From assembly GCF_004353915.1 (NCBI RefSeq), contig NZ_SMRP01000001.1, positions 62,001-126,000 on the forward strand: a DNA stretch of 64,000 nucleotides. Reading direction: 5' to 3'. This DNA comes from Paraburkholderia silviterrae (lineage in GTDB: Bacteria > Pseudomonadota > Gammaproteobacteria > Burkholderiales > Burkholderiaceae). The notes under the pieces were generated by a model. The model was not told where the DNA came from. It saw only the letters and a program-made list of their open reading frames with translations, and did not search any database. Below are positions 55,143-64,000 of this stretch, piece by piece (within the stretch, counting starts at the first letter, position 1; each line of letters opens with the position of its first letter). The position numbers and the translations under genes are program-made.

Positions 55143-58100
55143 TGGAACGGCGCATCGCCTCGATGGCTTCGCCCCTCGGCGCGCTCAAGGCGCTCGAGCG
55201 CAACCTGAAGCGCGAGCGGCGCGTTTTCGCCATGCTGATCGCGCTGCTCGCCTTCGCGGGGCTCGTTGCCGCGTGCGTGGCGGCGTTCAGCATAGGCGCG
55301 GCCTCGCTCTCGAGCCAGGCCGCGCAGCTGCGCACGATCACGGCGCAAACGAACGAGTTCGTTTCGCGGCGCTATAACTTCCTGTCTAGCCTGCGGCTGC
55401 TCTTCTCGCTGCAGGAGGAAGGCACCTTCACGCCGCCGCCTGCTCCCGCGGCACAGCAACGCTGCGCGCCGGCCTTCGCGGGCCTCGCGGGCGCGCCCGA
55501 GCTGCGCGCGCTTTGCGAGCGCGCGGCACAGCGCGCTTCGGACATCAGCCTGAACGCGCCCATGCTCTTCGTGCTGCTCGACGGCAGCGCCGCATGGCAA
55601 TATCAACTCGCGCCCGACCCGCACAGCGCCAGGCACGAGCCGTTGCGCGAGGGCGCGGATGACGCGCGCATGCTGGTGGACGCCGCGCTCCTGCGCATGA
55701 GCGCGCGCGGCATCGACCCGCTGGGCTCGGGCCGCTGGCGCGATGTGACCTGGTTCCGCCCGCCGGCCGGGCTTGGTTTTTCTCCCCAGCTCGTGCTGGC
55801 GGCGGCGACCGTTCTTAAGGACGACAAACCTTATGCGCTCGTGATCACGAGCGTCGACCTGGCCGCGCTGCCGCACGCGCGAGCCACGAGCTCGCCGGAC
55901 ATCGAGCCGACCTTGTTCGACGGCGACGGCACGATGCTGGCCGGCACCTTGTCCGCGCCCGCCGCGCAATACGTCGATCGCGTGGTCGCGGCGCGGCCGG
56001 TCGAGCGCTTTCATTTGCTGCCGCGCTTCGGCTGGGTGCTGCGCGAGCAGCCGCTCGAATATCAGTTCGGCCATTACACGCTCGCGCTGCCCTGGGACGC
56101 GCAATTCGCGCTGATCCGCACACCGCTCGCCGTCATCCTGCTGATGACGGCGGCGCTCGTGGCGCTGCTCGTGGCGCTCGCACGCTACTGGAACCGGCAT
56201 GTGCTCGAGCGCACGTATGCCGAAGCCACCCGTGCGCTCGAAGGCGAATTGCTCAATCACCTGCTCGTGCAAGCGACGCCGGTCGGCTTGTGCATCGTGC
56301 GCCAGCGCGACTTCGAAATCGTGATCGCGAACCAGATCGTGCGCAATGTGCTCGGTCTCGACACTCACGCCACCCGGCTGCCCGGCGCGCTGTGCGTGGA
56401 GTTCGAGAAGCACATGCCCGATTCGCCCTCGACGGACGCGGAGACCCCAATCCACGTCCTGCCTTTCTCGCTCGTGCGCGAGGACGGCGAAAGCGTGCAT
56501 CTGGAAATCACCTACGCCCCCGCATCCATGAACCGCGAGGACGTCATGTTCTGCGCTTTCGCCGACATGTCGAAGCACTACGAGGCCGAGCGCCTGTTGC
56601 GCGAAGCGAAGCGCACGAGCGATGAAGCCGCGCGCAGCAAGGTGAGCTTCTTCGCGGCGATGAGCCACGAGATCCGCACGCCGCTCGCCTCGCTCGTGGG
56701 CAACATCGAGCTGGTGGCGCGCGGGCCGCTTGCGCCCGAGCAGCAAGCGCGCGTCCAGGCCATGCAGGTTTCCTCCTCGGAGCTGCTGCAGATCGTGAGC
56801 GACGTGCTCGACTTCTCGAAGATCGACGTCGGCGCGATGACACTTTCTGAGGAGCCCGAATCGATTGCCGTGCTGCTTGTGCGCATCGCGCTCGCCCATG
56901 CGCCGCTCGCCGCGCGAGCGCAGTTGCCGTTCTACCTCGTGATGGACCGCGCCATTCCCGCGCGGCTTTATTTCGACCCCGTGCGGCTCGCTCAGATCGT
57001 CAACAACCTCTTGAGCAACGCGTTCAAGTTCACGCACTCCGGCAAGATCGTGCTGCGTGCGCACTGGCGCGACGAGGCGCTCGAAATCAGCGTGGCCGAC
57101 TCGGGCGTGGGCATGGCGGATTCGCTCAAGGCGCGGCTGTTCCAGCCGTTCACGCAAGGCGACGAACACCGGCTCACCGAGGCGCGCGGCACCGGCCTCG
57201 GCCTGTCGATTTGCGGGCGCCTCGCAAAACTCATGCACGGGCGCTGCGAGGTGGAGAGCACGCTGGGCGTGGGCACGCGCGTCATCGTGACCCTGCCGCT
57301 GCGCACGGACGGCACGCTCACCGCGGGCGAGGAGTGGACCCTGCCCGACGTGCATCCGGCCATGCTGTGCCGCGCGCCCGAGAACCACGAATGGCTGACG
57401 AATCTCTTTGACCCCAAGGTCAGCACGCCGACCTGGCTGAACGCAAACGAACCACCGCCGCGCGAAGGCACTTGGGATTATCTGCTGGCGACGGGCGAGC
57501 ATTCGGCCGAGGAAGTCGAGCGCCTGTGGGGCAGCACGGCCAACGTCGTGTGGCTGCGCCAGGATGGGCCGCTCGTGCCGCTCTCGCGCGCGGACGGCAG
57601 CGTGGAAGTGAGCCTCTACAGCCTCGCGGGCATTCGCACCGCCACGCAGATGCTGCGCGAGCGGCCCGGCGCGGCGGCGAACGCGCCCGCCGCCATGCTG
57701 TCTGGCGTTGGGCATGGCGTTGGCTCTCGCGCCGCTTCCGCCGAGGCGCAAGCGCTGCAAGGCAGCGATTTCCGGCGGCTGAACGTGCTGATCGCGGAAG
57801 ACAACCTGCTCAATCGCAGCTTGCTGCGCGATCAATTGCGCACGCTCGGCGCGAACGTAACCGAAGCGAAGGATGGCGAAGAAGCGCTCGCCCGGCTCGA
57901 CGACGCGCACGTCGACGTCGTGCTCACCGACCTCAACATGCCAAAGATGAACGGCTACGAGCTGCTGCACGCCGCGCGCGCGAAGCAGGCAGCGCTGCCG
58001 GTCTACGCGGTGAGCGGCAATGCCCTGCCCGAACAGATCGCGCAGGGCCGCCAGTCCGGCTTCACCGACTATTTGAGCAAGCCCGTGCCGCTCGCGGAGC

Positions 58101-58600
58101 TCGCACGCGTGCTCGCCGACGTGGCGGCCAATCTGCGCGACGCGGCGCAGGCCGCTGTCGCAGCGCCGGCGACGGCACAACCCCTCGCCGCTCACGCCGG
58201 TAGTCGTCCCCAGACGAGCCAGCCCGGAATAGGCCAGCCCCAGATGGGTCAGCCCGAAATGGGCCAGCCCGACGACGATGGCGGCGACGGCGTGCCGCGC
58301 TTTCCCGCGTTATCTCCCGCGATGGTGCCGCTATTCGTCGAGCAAGCCGACCACGATATCGCCGACTACGCGCAGATCGCGTCCGCGCGCGATTTCCAGC
58401 GCCTGAGCGACTGGGCGCATCGCGTCTCGGGCGGCCTCGCCGTGCTCGGGCCTTCGATGCTCAACGAGGCCTGTCTGGAACTGCGCGCGACGCTGCGCGA
58501 GGCCGGCAGATGGACCGATGAAGCGGGCGAGCTCTCGGAGGCGGTGGCGGCTGAACTGGAGGCATTGCGCGAGCAGGCCGCGACGCGCGATTCGGCTTGA
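55142..58600 (+). CDS. Tripartite hybrid sensor histidine kinase (BvgS/EvgS type)
   Basis: The 1152-residue inner-membrane protein has a membrane helix at about 28-50, a periplasmic sensor region to about 325, a second helix at about 329-349 and a PAS-like domain (about 365-480). The HisKA domain has His509 in AAMSHEIRTPL. HATPase motifs are IVNNLLSNAFKFT, VADSGVGM and GTGLGLSICG. A receiver domain with Asp930 (TDLNMPKMNG) and an HPt domain with His1093 (AHRVSGGL) follow. A GQP(Q/E)M-type repeat forms the receiver-HPt linker. The partner response regulator is not in the window. Host gene. Confidence 0.93.
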   Translation: MERRIASMASPLGALKALERNLKRERRVFAMLIALLAFAGLVAACVAAFSIGAASLSSQAAQLRTITAQTNEFVSRRYNFLSSLRLLFSLQEEGTFTPPPAPAAQQRCAPAFAGLAGAPELRALCERAAQRASDISLNAPMLFVLLDGSAAWQYQLAPDPHSARHEPLREGADDARMLVDAALLRMSARGIDPLGSGRWRDVTWFRPPAGLGFSPQLVLAAATVLKDDKPYALVITSVDLAALPHARATSSPDIEPTLFDGDGTMLAGTLSAPAAQYVDRVVAARPVERFHLLPRFGWVLREQPLEYQFGHYTLALPWDAQFALIRTPLAVILLMTAALVALLVALARYWNRHVLERTYAEATRALEGELLNHLLVQATPVGLCIVRQRDFEIVIANQIVRNVLGLDTHATRLPGALCVEFEKHMPDSPSTDAETPIHVLPFSLVREDGESVHLEITYAPASMNREDVMFCAFADMSKHYEAERLLREAKRTSDEAARSKVSFFAAMSHEIRTPLASLVGNIELVARGPLAPEQQARVQAMQVSSSELLQIVSDVLDFSKIDVGAMTLSEEPESIAVLLVRIALAHAPLAARAQLPFYLVMDRAIPARLYFDPVRLAQIVNNLLSNAFKFTHSGKIVLRAHWRDEALEISVADSGVGMADSLKARLFQPFTQGDEHRLTEARGTGLGLSICGRLAKLMHGRCEVESTLGVGTRVIVTLPLRTDGTLTAGEEWTLPDVHPAMLCRAPENHEWLTNLFDPKVSTPTWLNANEPPPREGTWDYLLATGEHSAEEVERLWGSTANVVWLRQDGPLVPLSRADGSVEVSLYSLAGIRTATQMLRERPGAAANAPAAMLSGVGHGVGSRAASAEAQALQGSDFRRLNVLIAEDNLLNRSLLRDQLRTLGANVTEAKDGEEALARLDDAHVDVVLTDLNMPKMNGYELLHAARAKQAALPVYAVSGNALPEQIAQGRQSGFTDYLSKPVPLAELARVLADVAANLRDAAQAAVAAPATAQPLAAHAGSRPQTSQPGIGQPQMGQPEMGQPDDDGGDGVPRFPALSPAMVPLFVEQADHDIADYAQIASARDFQRLSDWAHRVSGGLAVLGPSMLNEACLELRATLREAGRWTDEAGELSEAVAAELEALREQAATRDSA

Positions 58601-58610
58601 GTCTGCTCGA

Positions 58611-58670
58611 TGGGGCTCGATGGGGCTCGATGGGGCTCGATGGGGCTCGATGGGGCTCGATGGGGCTTGA
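58611..58670. repeat. 10-base minisatellite
   Basis: TGGGGCTCGA occurs five times in perfect tandem (58611-58660), followed by TGGGGCTTGA and degenerate copies to about 58690. It begins 11 bases after the kinase stop. Confidence 0.92.
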
Positions 58671-58759
58671 GTCGGCTCGATGCGGCTTGACGCGGCCCGA
58701 TTTGGCCCACGCGGAGCGCGGCCGCTACACGCGCGGCACAAGCCCGCCGCGAGCCTGGC

Positions 58760-59095
58760 TCAAGTGAGCTTCTGAAGAAATGCGGGGGTAGCCGCAGGCG
58801 CCTGCTCGGGGCACTCACCCTGCTGGCTGCGGATGCACCACAGACGCAGCGCGCTGCCCTCGAGGGGGCAGCCGACCGGATTGTGCGGCGTCGCATGAGT
58901 GCGCGCTTCGAGCCGCAATGCGTACCCGTCGGGTAATTCGATACCGCAAAAGGTCGCCCGCACACCGCTTTCGCGGGCGGTCGGCTTAGGGTCCTGCGCC
59001 GCGCCGCCATGGCGCAGCGCGCGAACGCCACAGGGCTCGGCAGTGCGGGCCATCCATCTCAGGCTGGGCGCCTGGCGTAATAAAAAGACGGGCAT
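58760..59095 (-). CDS. Hypothetical protein, doubtful
   Basis: An open frame of 111 codons from an ATG at 59095 (MPVFLLRQAPSLRW) has a plausible C-terminal half with CGIELPDGYALRLEARTH and several Cys, convergent with the kinase gene. No ribosome-binding site or known domain was seen. The rest of 58671-59336 shows nothing else convincing. Confidence 0.35.
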   Translation of the reverse strand: MPVFLLRQAPSLRWMARTAEPCGVRALRHGGAAQDPKPTARESGVRATFCGIELPDGYALRLEARTHATPHNPVGCPLEGSALRLWCIRSQQGECPEQAPAATPAFLQKLT

Positions 59096-59336
59096 GATCG
59101 TTTGCCGCGAAACCAGCGGCGCCATAATCGTTGCAGATAGCAACAATAGTCGCTCGCCGTGCCTGCGCTCGCCATAGAACGCTTTCGAAAAGGCCGGCGC
59201 AATCCGGTTTGCGCACCCTCGCGCACGTTCCCGCACCCAATACGGCAAGGCTTATGGCCGTCTTCAGCATGCCGGCCCGCCTCCTCGACTCGTGCGCATC
59301 ATGGTAGACTGCGCCGCGCTTTTCGCTCACTCCGAC

Positions 59337-59702
59337 ATGAAATCACGCAAGCACTCCCTGTTGACCGCATGGCTTGGCCTCGTCGCCATGTGGCTCATCG
59401 TGCTTGCGCCGCTCGCGAGTCAGCTGGTTGCCGCGCATCAGGCGCACGTGCCCGACGCGGCGCTCTGCTCGGCGATTCAGCCGGCCTCCACCGCGCCGCA
59501 TCTTTCGCACGACGATGCATTCGGCGCTTGCGGCTACTGCCACCTGCTCGAACATCACGTCGCGATGCCGGGCGTTCCTGTGCCCGCGCCCTCGCGCGCA
59601 CTCGTGGCCGCGCTCGATCGCGTCGCGCCGCTCTCCACCCGCCACGCGCCGTTCGGCGCCTTCCCCTCGGGCAGGCCGCGCGCGCCACCGTTCGTTTCCT
59701 GA
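59337..59702 (+). CDS. DUF2946 protein
   Basis: The 121-residue protein has a hydrophobic leader (LLTAWLGLVAMWLIVLAPLA) and a metal-site-like segment (HLSHDDAFGACGYCHLLEHH) typical of DUF2946. This family is usually encoded with TonB-dependent copper receptors and PepSY proteins, as here, so a periplasmic or membrane copper role is likely. ATG chosen at 59337; upstream in-frame codons have no site. Confidence 0.78.
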   Translation: MKSRKHSLLTAWLGLVAMWLIVLAPLASQLVAAHQAHVPDAALCSAIQPASTAPHLSHDDAFGACGYCHLLEHHVAMPGVPVPAPSRALVAALDRVAPLSTRHAPFGAFPSGRPRAPPFVS

Positions 59703-59929
59703 CCGCCGTCATCGGCCGCACGTTCGCGTTTCTCTCGCCCGCCCGCGTCTCCAGCCTGCCCGCGCCAATCCATGATCGAGCGCAGGCGCCGGCTTTGTCG
59801 ATAGCCTCGGCAATGCCCGTTGCCGCGTGCGCCCCGAAACGCGCGCTGTAGCACGCGCTATCCCGCTCGCGGCGGCAAGCGCGGCGCTCACGTGCGGCCG
59901 CACGTTCATCGCCTTCGGGAAACCTCATC

Positions 59930-62392
59930 ATGTCCACGCCCGCCCCGCGCGGCGCGCGCATTTGCTCGCACCTGCATGCGTGCCCTCGCACGCGCTTCAA
60001 GTCGCCCTTCAAGTCGTCATTCACGTCGCCCTTCACGTCGCCCTTCACGTCGCCCTTCAAGCAACCTTTGAAGCCACCATTGCGCCCGCGCGTGCGTGCA
60101 AGTCTCGGCCTTGTGCCGCTGTCCCTGCTCGCGCCGTTTGCCGCTCTCACACCGGTTGCATCCTTTGCGGCCGACGCCACGCTGCCCACCGTCACCGTGA
60201 GCGCATCGAGCGGCGGCACGGGCGGCGCCGTCACGCCCGCCGTCGATCCGAACCTGCCCGCCACGGTCGAGACCGTCACGCCCGAGACGTTCGAAAACTG
60301 GAACGTGGTCAACACGGAGGACGTGCTCAAGTACATGCCGAATCTGGCGGTGCGCAAGCGCTTCGTCGGCGACCTCAATTCGATCATCGCCGTGCGCGGC
60401 ACGAGCAACACGCAAAGCGCGCGCGGTCTCGTCTACGCCGATGGCCTGCTGCTCTCGAATCTGCTCGGCAACAGCTACTCCTTTCCGCCGCGCTGGTCGA
60501 TGGTGTTTCCCGACCAGATCCAGCAGGTGGACGTGATCTACGGACCGTATTCGGCGCTCTATGCGGGCAACTCGCTGGGCGCCACGGTGCTGATCACGAC
60601 GCGCATGCCCAGGCACTTCGAAGCCAACGCGGATGTGAAGGCGTTCACGCAGCACTTCAGCCTCTACGGCGTGAACCAGAATTTCAACGGCAGCGAAATG
60701 AGCGCCTCGATAGGCGATGCGATCGGCAAGTTCTCGTACCTGCTCGGTGTCAATCACCTCGAGAATACGAGCCAGCCGCTACAGTTCGCGACGCTCGCCC
60801 AGTCGGGCACGCCCGCGAAGCCCGGTGACATTCCCGTACACGGCGCGTACTTCTACAACAATCAGACCAACGCGCCTACGGCGGTTCTGGGCGTGAACGG
60901 CGAAGGCATCGAGCACACGGTTCAGGACCAGTTCAAGTTGCGCATGCAATACGATTTCACGCCCACCGTGCAAGGCGGCGTGACGCTCGGCTACTGGCAC
61001 CAGACCTACGACAGCCAGACCTCGACGTTCCTCTACGATGCCAGCGGCAACCCGGTCTACAGCGGCAAGGTGTCGATGGGGGGCTACGAGTACACGATCC
61101 CCGCCGCCGCGCTCGCGCCCAGCCGCGGCTGGAGCGAAAACTGGCGCTATGGCGTCACGCTGCGCACGCATCAGGCGAGCGGCTGGAACGCCGAGGCGAT
61201 TGCTTCGTACTACGACGTGAGCAACAGCGTCGCGCGCACCGCCGGGTCCGGCGGCCCCGGCGACGGACCCGGCACGATGACGCTTGGCGACGGCACCGGC
61301 TGGAAGACGCTCGACCTGAGGACGACATGGACGCCCGAGCGGCCCGAAGCGGGCCTCGGCGCGCACTGGCTCAGCTTCGGCTACCACTACGACAACTATT
61401 TCGTCGACAACCAGACCTGGCGCACGCTCGCCTGGCGTGACGGCGGCGCGGGCAGCTTCGCCAACGCGTTCGCGGGCAAGACCGAGACGCAGGCGATCTA
61501 CGCACAGGACGCGTGGCGCTTCCTGCCGCGCTGGAAGCTCGTCTACGGCGTGCGCTACGAAGCCTGGCGCGCCTACGACGGCTACCAGGCACTCGGCGCT
61601 TCGAGCGTGCCCTATGCGAACGCCAGCGACCATCACCTCTCGCCGAAGGCCTCGCTGTCGTTCGACCTCACCGACGACCTCACGCTGCGCGCCTCCATCG
61701 CGCGCGCGTATCGCTTCCCCACCGTGAGCGAACTGTTCCAGGGCCAGGTGAACGGCTCGTCGATCGTGAACAACAATCCGAACCTGCGCCCCGAAGACGA
61801 TGTTTCGAAGGAGCTCAGTGCCGAATGGGCGCACTGGAACGGGCTATGGCGCTTCACACTCTTTCAGGATGACGTAAAGAATACGATCTTCAACCAGACC
61901 GACACCACGGTCATTCCCAGCGTGACGAACTTCCAGAACATCGGCAAGGTGCGCTCGCGCGGCGTGGAGACGAGCTACCAGGGGCAGGACGTGATGTTGC
62001 GCGGCCTCGATCTGGCGGCAAACGTGGCGTATACGCAGTCGAAGATTCTGGCCAATGCGCAGAATCCCGCGAGCGTCGGCAAGTACTTCTACCGGATTCC
62101 GCTGTGGCGCGCGAATCTCGTCGCAACGTACCGCTTCGACGCGCGCAGCGCGCTCACGCTCGCGGCCCGCTATTCGGGGCGCCAGTACAACACGCTCACC
62201 AACACCGACACCAACCCGAACGTGTTCGGCGGCACGAGCACGTACACGGTCGCCGACATCAAGTACACGTTCCGGCCCACGAAGAAGAGCGAGATTGGCG
62301 TGGGCATCGACAACCTGTTCGACGCGCGCTACTTCGTCTACCACCCCTATCCGGGCCGCACGTACTACGTCGAAGCGAAGCTCGGCCTATGA
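59930..62392 (+). CDS. TonB-dependent outer-membrane receptor
   Basis: The 820-residue protein has an unusual repeat-containing N-terminal extension, a signal sequence near residues 58-84 (LGLVPLSLLAPFAALTPVAS, then FAADA), a TonB-box-like ATLPTVTVSA, a plug domain (VNTEDVLKYMPNLAVRKRF, QVDVIYGPYSALYAGNSLGA) and a 22-strand barrel ending YYVEAKLGL. GGGAAA precedes the ATG. Its neighbours suggest a copper or metallophore substrate. Confidence 0.9.
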   Translation: MSTPAPRGARICSHLHACPRTRFKSPFKSSFTSPFTSPFTSPFKQPLKPPLRPRVRASLGLVPLSLLAPFAALTPVASFAADATLPTVTVSASSGGTGGAVTPAVDPNLPATVETVTPETFENWNVVNTEDVLKYMPNLAVRKRFVGDLNSIIAVRGTSNTQSARGLVYADGLLLSNLLGNSYSFPPRWSMVFPDQIQQVDVIYGPYSALYAGNSLGATVLITTRMPRHFEANADVKAFTQHFSLYGVNQNFNGSEMSASIGDAIGKFSYLLGVNHLENTSQPLQFATLAQSGTPAKPGDIPVHGAYFYNNQTNAPTAVLGVNGEGIEHTVQDQFKLRMQYDFTPTVQGGVTLGYWHQTYDSQTSTFLYDASGNPVYSGKVSMGGYEYTIPAAALAPSRGWSENWRYGVTLRTHQASGWNAEAIASYYDVSNSVARTAGSGGPGDGPGTMTLGDGTGWKTLDLRTTWTPERPEAGLGAHWLSFGYHYDNYFVDNQTWRTLAWRDGGAGSFANAFAGKTETQAIYAQDAWRFLPRWKLVYGVRYEAWRAYDGYQALGASSVPYANASDHHLSPKASLSFDLTDDLTLRASIARAYRFPTVSELFQGQVNGSSIVNNNPNLRPEDDVSKELSAEWAHWNGLWRFTLFQDDVKNTIFNQTDTTVIPSVTNFQNIGKVRSRGVETSYQGQDVMLRGLDLAANVAYTQSKILANAQNPASVGKYFYRIPLWRANLVATYRFDARSALTLAARYSGRQYNTLTNTDTNPNVFGGTSTYTVADIKYTFRPTKKSEIGVGIDNLFDARYFVYHPYPGRTYYVEAKLGL
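59996..60067. repeat. 12-base tandem repeat in the receptor 5' coding region
   Basis: Six in-frame copies of TTCAMGTCGCCC-like units (three exact TTCACGTCGCCC at 60020-60055) encode a Ser-Pro-Phe-Thr/Lys repeat before the signal sequence. Copy number changes keep the frame. Confidence 0.85.
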
Positions 62393-62487
62393 ACCCGCGC
62401 CTGCCTTCGTCCCTGCAGCAATCGCAATCGCAACCCCCGGCCCGGCGCGCGTCGCACGCCGCCGCGCCGGACCACGAGGAGCCTCCG

Positions 62488-64000
62488 ATGTCCGCTACCC
62501 TGCCCGCTTCCGGCACGCCAGGCACGCGCGCCGCCCCCGCTGCCGGCGCCGTTCAACCCGGCTATCGCACGCTATGGCGCTGGCATTTCTACGCCGGCCT
62601 GTTCGTCATGCCGTTTCTGATCGTGCTCGCGATCACCGGCACGATCTATTGCTTCCAGCCGCAGATCGAGCCGTTGCTGTATCCGCACCGGCTCGTGGTC
62701 GCGCCCGCCGCGACGCCGCGCCTGAGCGCCGACGCCCTGCTCGCGCGGGCGCGGGCCGCGCTGCCGCCGGGCGCCCGGCCCGTGCGCGCGCATATCGAAG
62801 CGGATCCGGCACGCAGCGCGGAGTTCGTGTTCGCGCTCGACGGCGGCGCCAAGGAGAGCGTCTATCTGAACCCGTATAACGGCGAAGTGCTTGGCACGCT
62901 CGACGTGGAGCGCCGCTTCATGCAGGTGGACCGCATGCTGCACCGCAAGCTGCTGCTCGGCAAGCCCGGCGAGCTGCTGATGGAGCTGGCCGCCTGCTGG
63001 ACGCTCGTGATGATCGTGACCGGCGTTGCGTTGTGGTGGCCGCGCCAGCCCGGCGAGCGGGGCCTGGCATGGGGTTCGACGCTACGCGCCGCGCTGTGGC
63101 CACGCCTGGGCGCAAAGGGCCGGCCGTTCTGGAAGAGCCTGCATGGCGCGATCGGCATCTGGCTTGCGGTGGGTGCGCTCGCGTTCGTCGTGAGCGGCTT
63201 GCCGTGGACGGGCTCGTGGGGCACGCAGTTCAAGGCGCTCGCGACGCGCGCGAGTCTCGGTGCGCCGCGTGGCGCGTGGGGCGGCGGCCTGGCGCTGCAG
63301 TCGACGCCGCCCGGCGCGCAAGGCACGCCGGCGAGCGCTGCCGCGGGCCACGCCGAGCATGCCAATCACGCCGCCGCCGATGAGCACGCGGGCCACGACA
63401 TGGCGTCGATGCCCGGCATGGTGATGGACGACCTGCCGCTGCCCAACGTGCCATGGGCCGTGGGGGCGGTGCCGGTGCCGCAGTCGCCCGGGGGGCGCGC
63501 GCAGCCCGCGTCGCACTGGACGCTCGATCAGGTAGTCGCGCAGATGCGCGCACTTGGCGTGCAGAGCGGCTACGACGTCGCGCTGCCCGCAACGGCAACG
63601 GGCGTCTATGTCGCGTCGTACTTTCCAGCGGACCCGAAAGAAGAACGCACGGTCTATATCGACCAGTACAGCGGCAAGATGCTCAAGGACATCCGCTACG
63701 CCGATTACGGTGCGGTTTCACAGGCCATTTCGTATGGCACGTCGCTGCACATGGGGCGTTACTTCGGCCTCGCGAACCAGCTGATTTGCGCGGCGATCTC
63801 GCTCGGGCTCGCGGCGCTCGCCGTCACCGGCTTCGCAATGTGGTGGCTGCGCCGCCCCGCCCGCGCGTCTCGCGGGCTCGGTGCGCCCTCGCGCGAGCGA
63901 GCCGCGCCGCCCATGCGCGCCTGGAAAGCGGGGATCGTCATCCTCGGCGTGATCTTCCCGCTGATGGGCGCGACGATCGTGGCCGTGTGGGTGCTCGACC
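62488..64000 (+). CDS. PepSY-domain membrane protein with His/Met-rich loop, 3' end outside window
   Basis: I prefer the ATG at 62488 because GAGGAG precedes it; an in-frame ATG at 62389 overlaps the receptor stop (ATGA) and would add 33 residues. About 504 codons are visible. It follows the PepSY_TM plan: a first helix (FYAGLFVMPFLIVLAITGTI), a PepSY region, a pair of helices around WTLVMIVTGVALWWP, a periplasmic loop and further helices. The loop is rich in His and Met (GHAEHANHAAADEHAGHD, then MASMPGMVMD), fitting copper binding. Such proteins often reduce or handle metal taken up by TonB receptors. Confidence 0.85.
   Translation, partial: MSATLPASGTPGTRAAPAAGAVQPGYRTLWRWHFYAGLFVMPFLIVLAITGTIYCFQPQIEPLLYPHRLVVAPAATPRLSADALLARARAALPPGARPVRAHIEADPARSAEFVFALDGGAKESVYLNPYNGEVLGTLDVERRFMQVDRMLHRKLLLGKPGELLMELAACWTLVMIVTGVALWWPRQPGERGLAWGSTLRAALWPRLGAKGRPFWKSLHGAIGIWLAVGALAFVVSGLPWTGSWGTQFKALATRASLGAPRGAWGGGLALQSTPPGAQGTPASAAAGHAEHANHAAADEHAGHDMASMPGMVMDDLPLPNVPWAVGAVPVPQSPGGRAQPASHWTLDQVVAQMRALGVQSGYDVALPATATGVYVASYFPADPKEERTVYIDQYSGKMLKDIRYADYGAVSQAISYGTSLHMGRYFGLANQLICAAISLGLAALAVTGFAMWWLRRPARASRGLGAPSRERAAPPMRAWKAGIVILGVIFPLMGATIVAVWVLD

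Noticed and set aside
55115..58195. 1026-codon open frame antisense to the hybrid kinase
   Set aside because: It has Arg/His/Glu-rich composition typical of the reverse of a high-GC gene and no domain pattern; the opposite strand has a complete, motif-perfect kinase.
60779..61834. 351-codon frame antisense to the TonB receptor
   Set aside because: Shadow of an unmistakable receptor gene with plug and barrel motifs.

Overview
The window is mostly one prophage in a high-GC beta-proteobacterium, most likely Burkholderia, Paraburkholderia or a close relative. The host assignment rests on overall GC, codon choice and the flanking genes (a BvgS-like hybrid kinase and a DUF2946 / TonB receptor / PepSY metal locus). 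The phage is a P22-like short-tailed temperate phage. Its portal, coat, gp4-like and gp10-like proteins are P22-type, and its tailspike has a P22-style N-terminal adaptor. Its left end lies before position 1. Its right end is just after the integrase, at about 55.0 kb.

Layout. (1) 0-29 kb is the late operon, read leftward. From right to left it holds small genes, terS and terL, portal, scaffold, coat, a GroES-like co-chaperonin, the gp4 and gp10 tail-neck proteins, a collagen-like tail protein, a GNAT enzyme, three internal/ejection proteins, two Lys-rich small proteins, an aspartate-racemase plus ATP-grasp pair, lysis genes, a lipoprotein, a lipase, the tailspike, a Gly-rich fibre, and an acyltransferase cut by the window edge. 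A tRNA-Gly(UCC) flanked by two terminators sits between the Q-like regulator and the late genes. (2) 29-37.8 kb is the leftward early operon: cro-like gene, very small membrane proteins, homing endonuclease, an O-like initiator with iterons inside its gene, DnaB helicase, RusA, a cupin-like protein, NinB and the Q-like protein. (3) 37.75-38.65 kb is the immunity region: divergent cro-like and repressor genes with palindromic operators of consensus TTAGGYGCRCCTAA, and a second operator pair over a strong rightward promoter. (4) 38.7-55 kb is the rightward early operon: many tiny genes, a recombination block (PD-(D/E)XK nuclease, RecT-like annealing protein, SMC-type ATPase, DEDDh exonuclease), three DUF1566/C-type-lectin-like proteins, an RtcB RNA ligase, a Gp37/Gp68 protein, excisionase and integrase. 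(5) 55.1-64 kb is host: a tripartite hybrid histidine kinase, a minisatellite, and a probable copper locus (DUF2946, TonB-dependent receptor, PepSY protein).

Most striking signal. The three DUF1566-like genes (38988-39368, 46720-47082, 47110-47577) each end in an 84-base segment of identical length. Fifteen codons are identical to the last base, and thirteen vary almost only at codon positions 1 and 2, always in a way explained by adenines in a template. Upstream of this segment the same genes have ordinary synonymous divergence. This is the signature of diversity-generating retroelement variable repeats. No reverse transcriptase or template repeat is present in the window, so any such machinery must act from elsewhere, or these are relics. 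A second unusual unit is the A+T-richer racemase plus ATP-grasp ligase pair embedded in the late operon.

Many genes overlap by 1 or 4 bases (ATGA, GTGA, TAATG). I used this pattern, with ribosome-binding sites, to choose starts and to find several genes of 22-58 codons.
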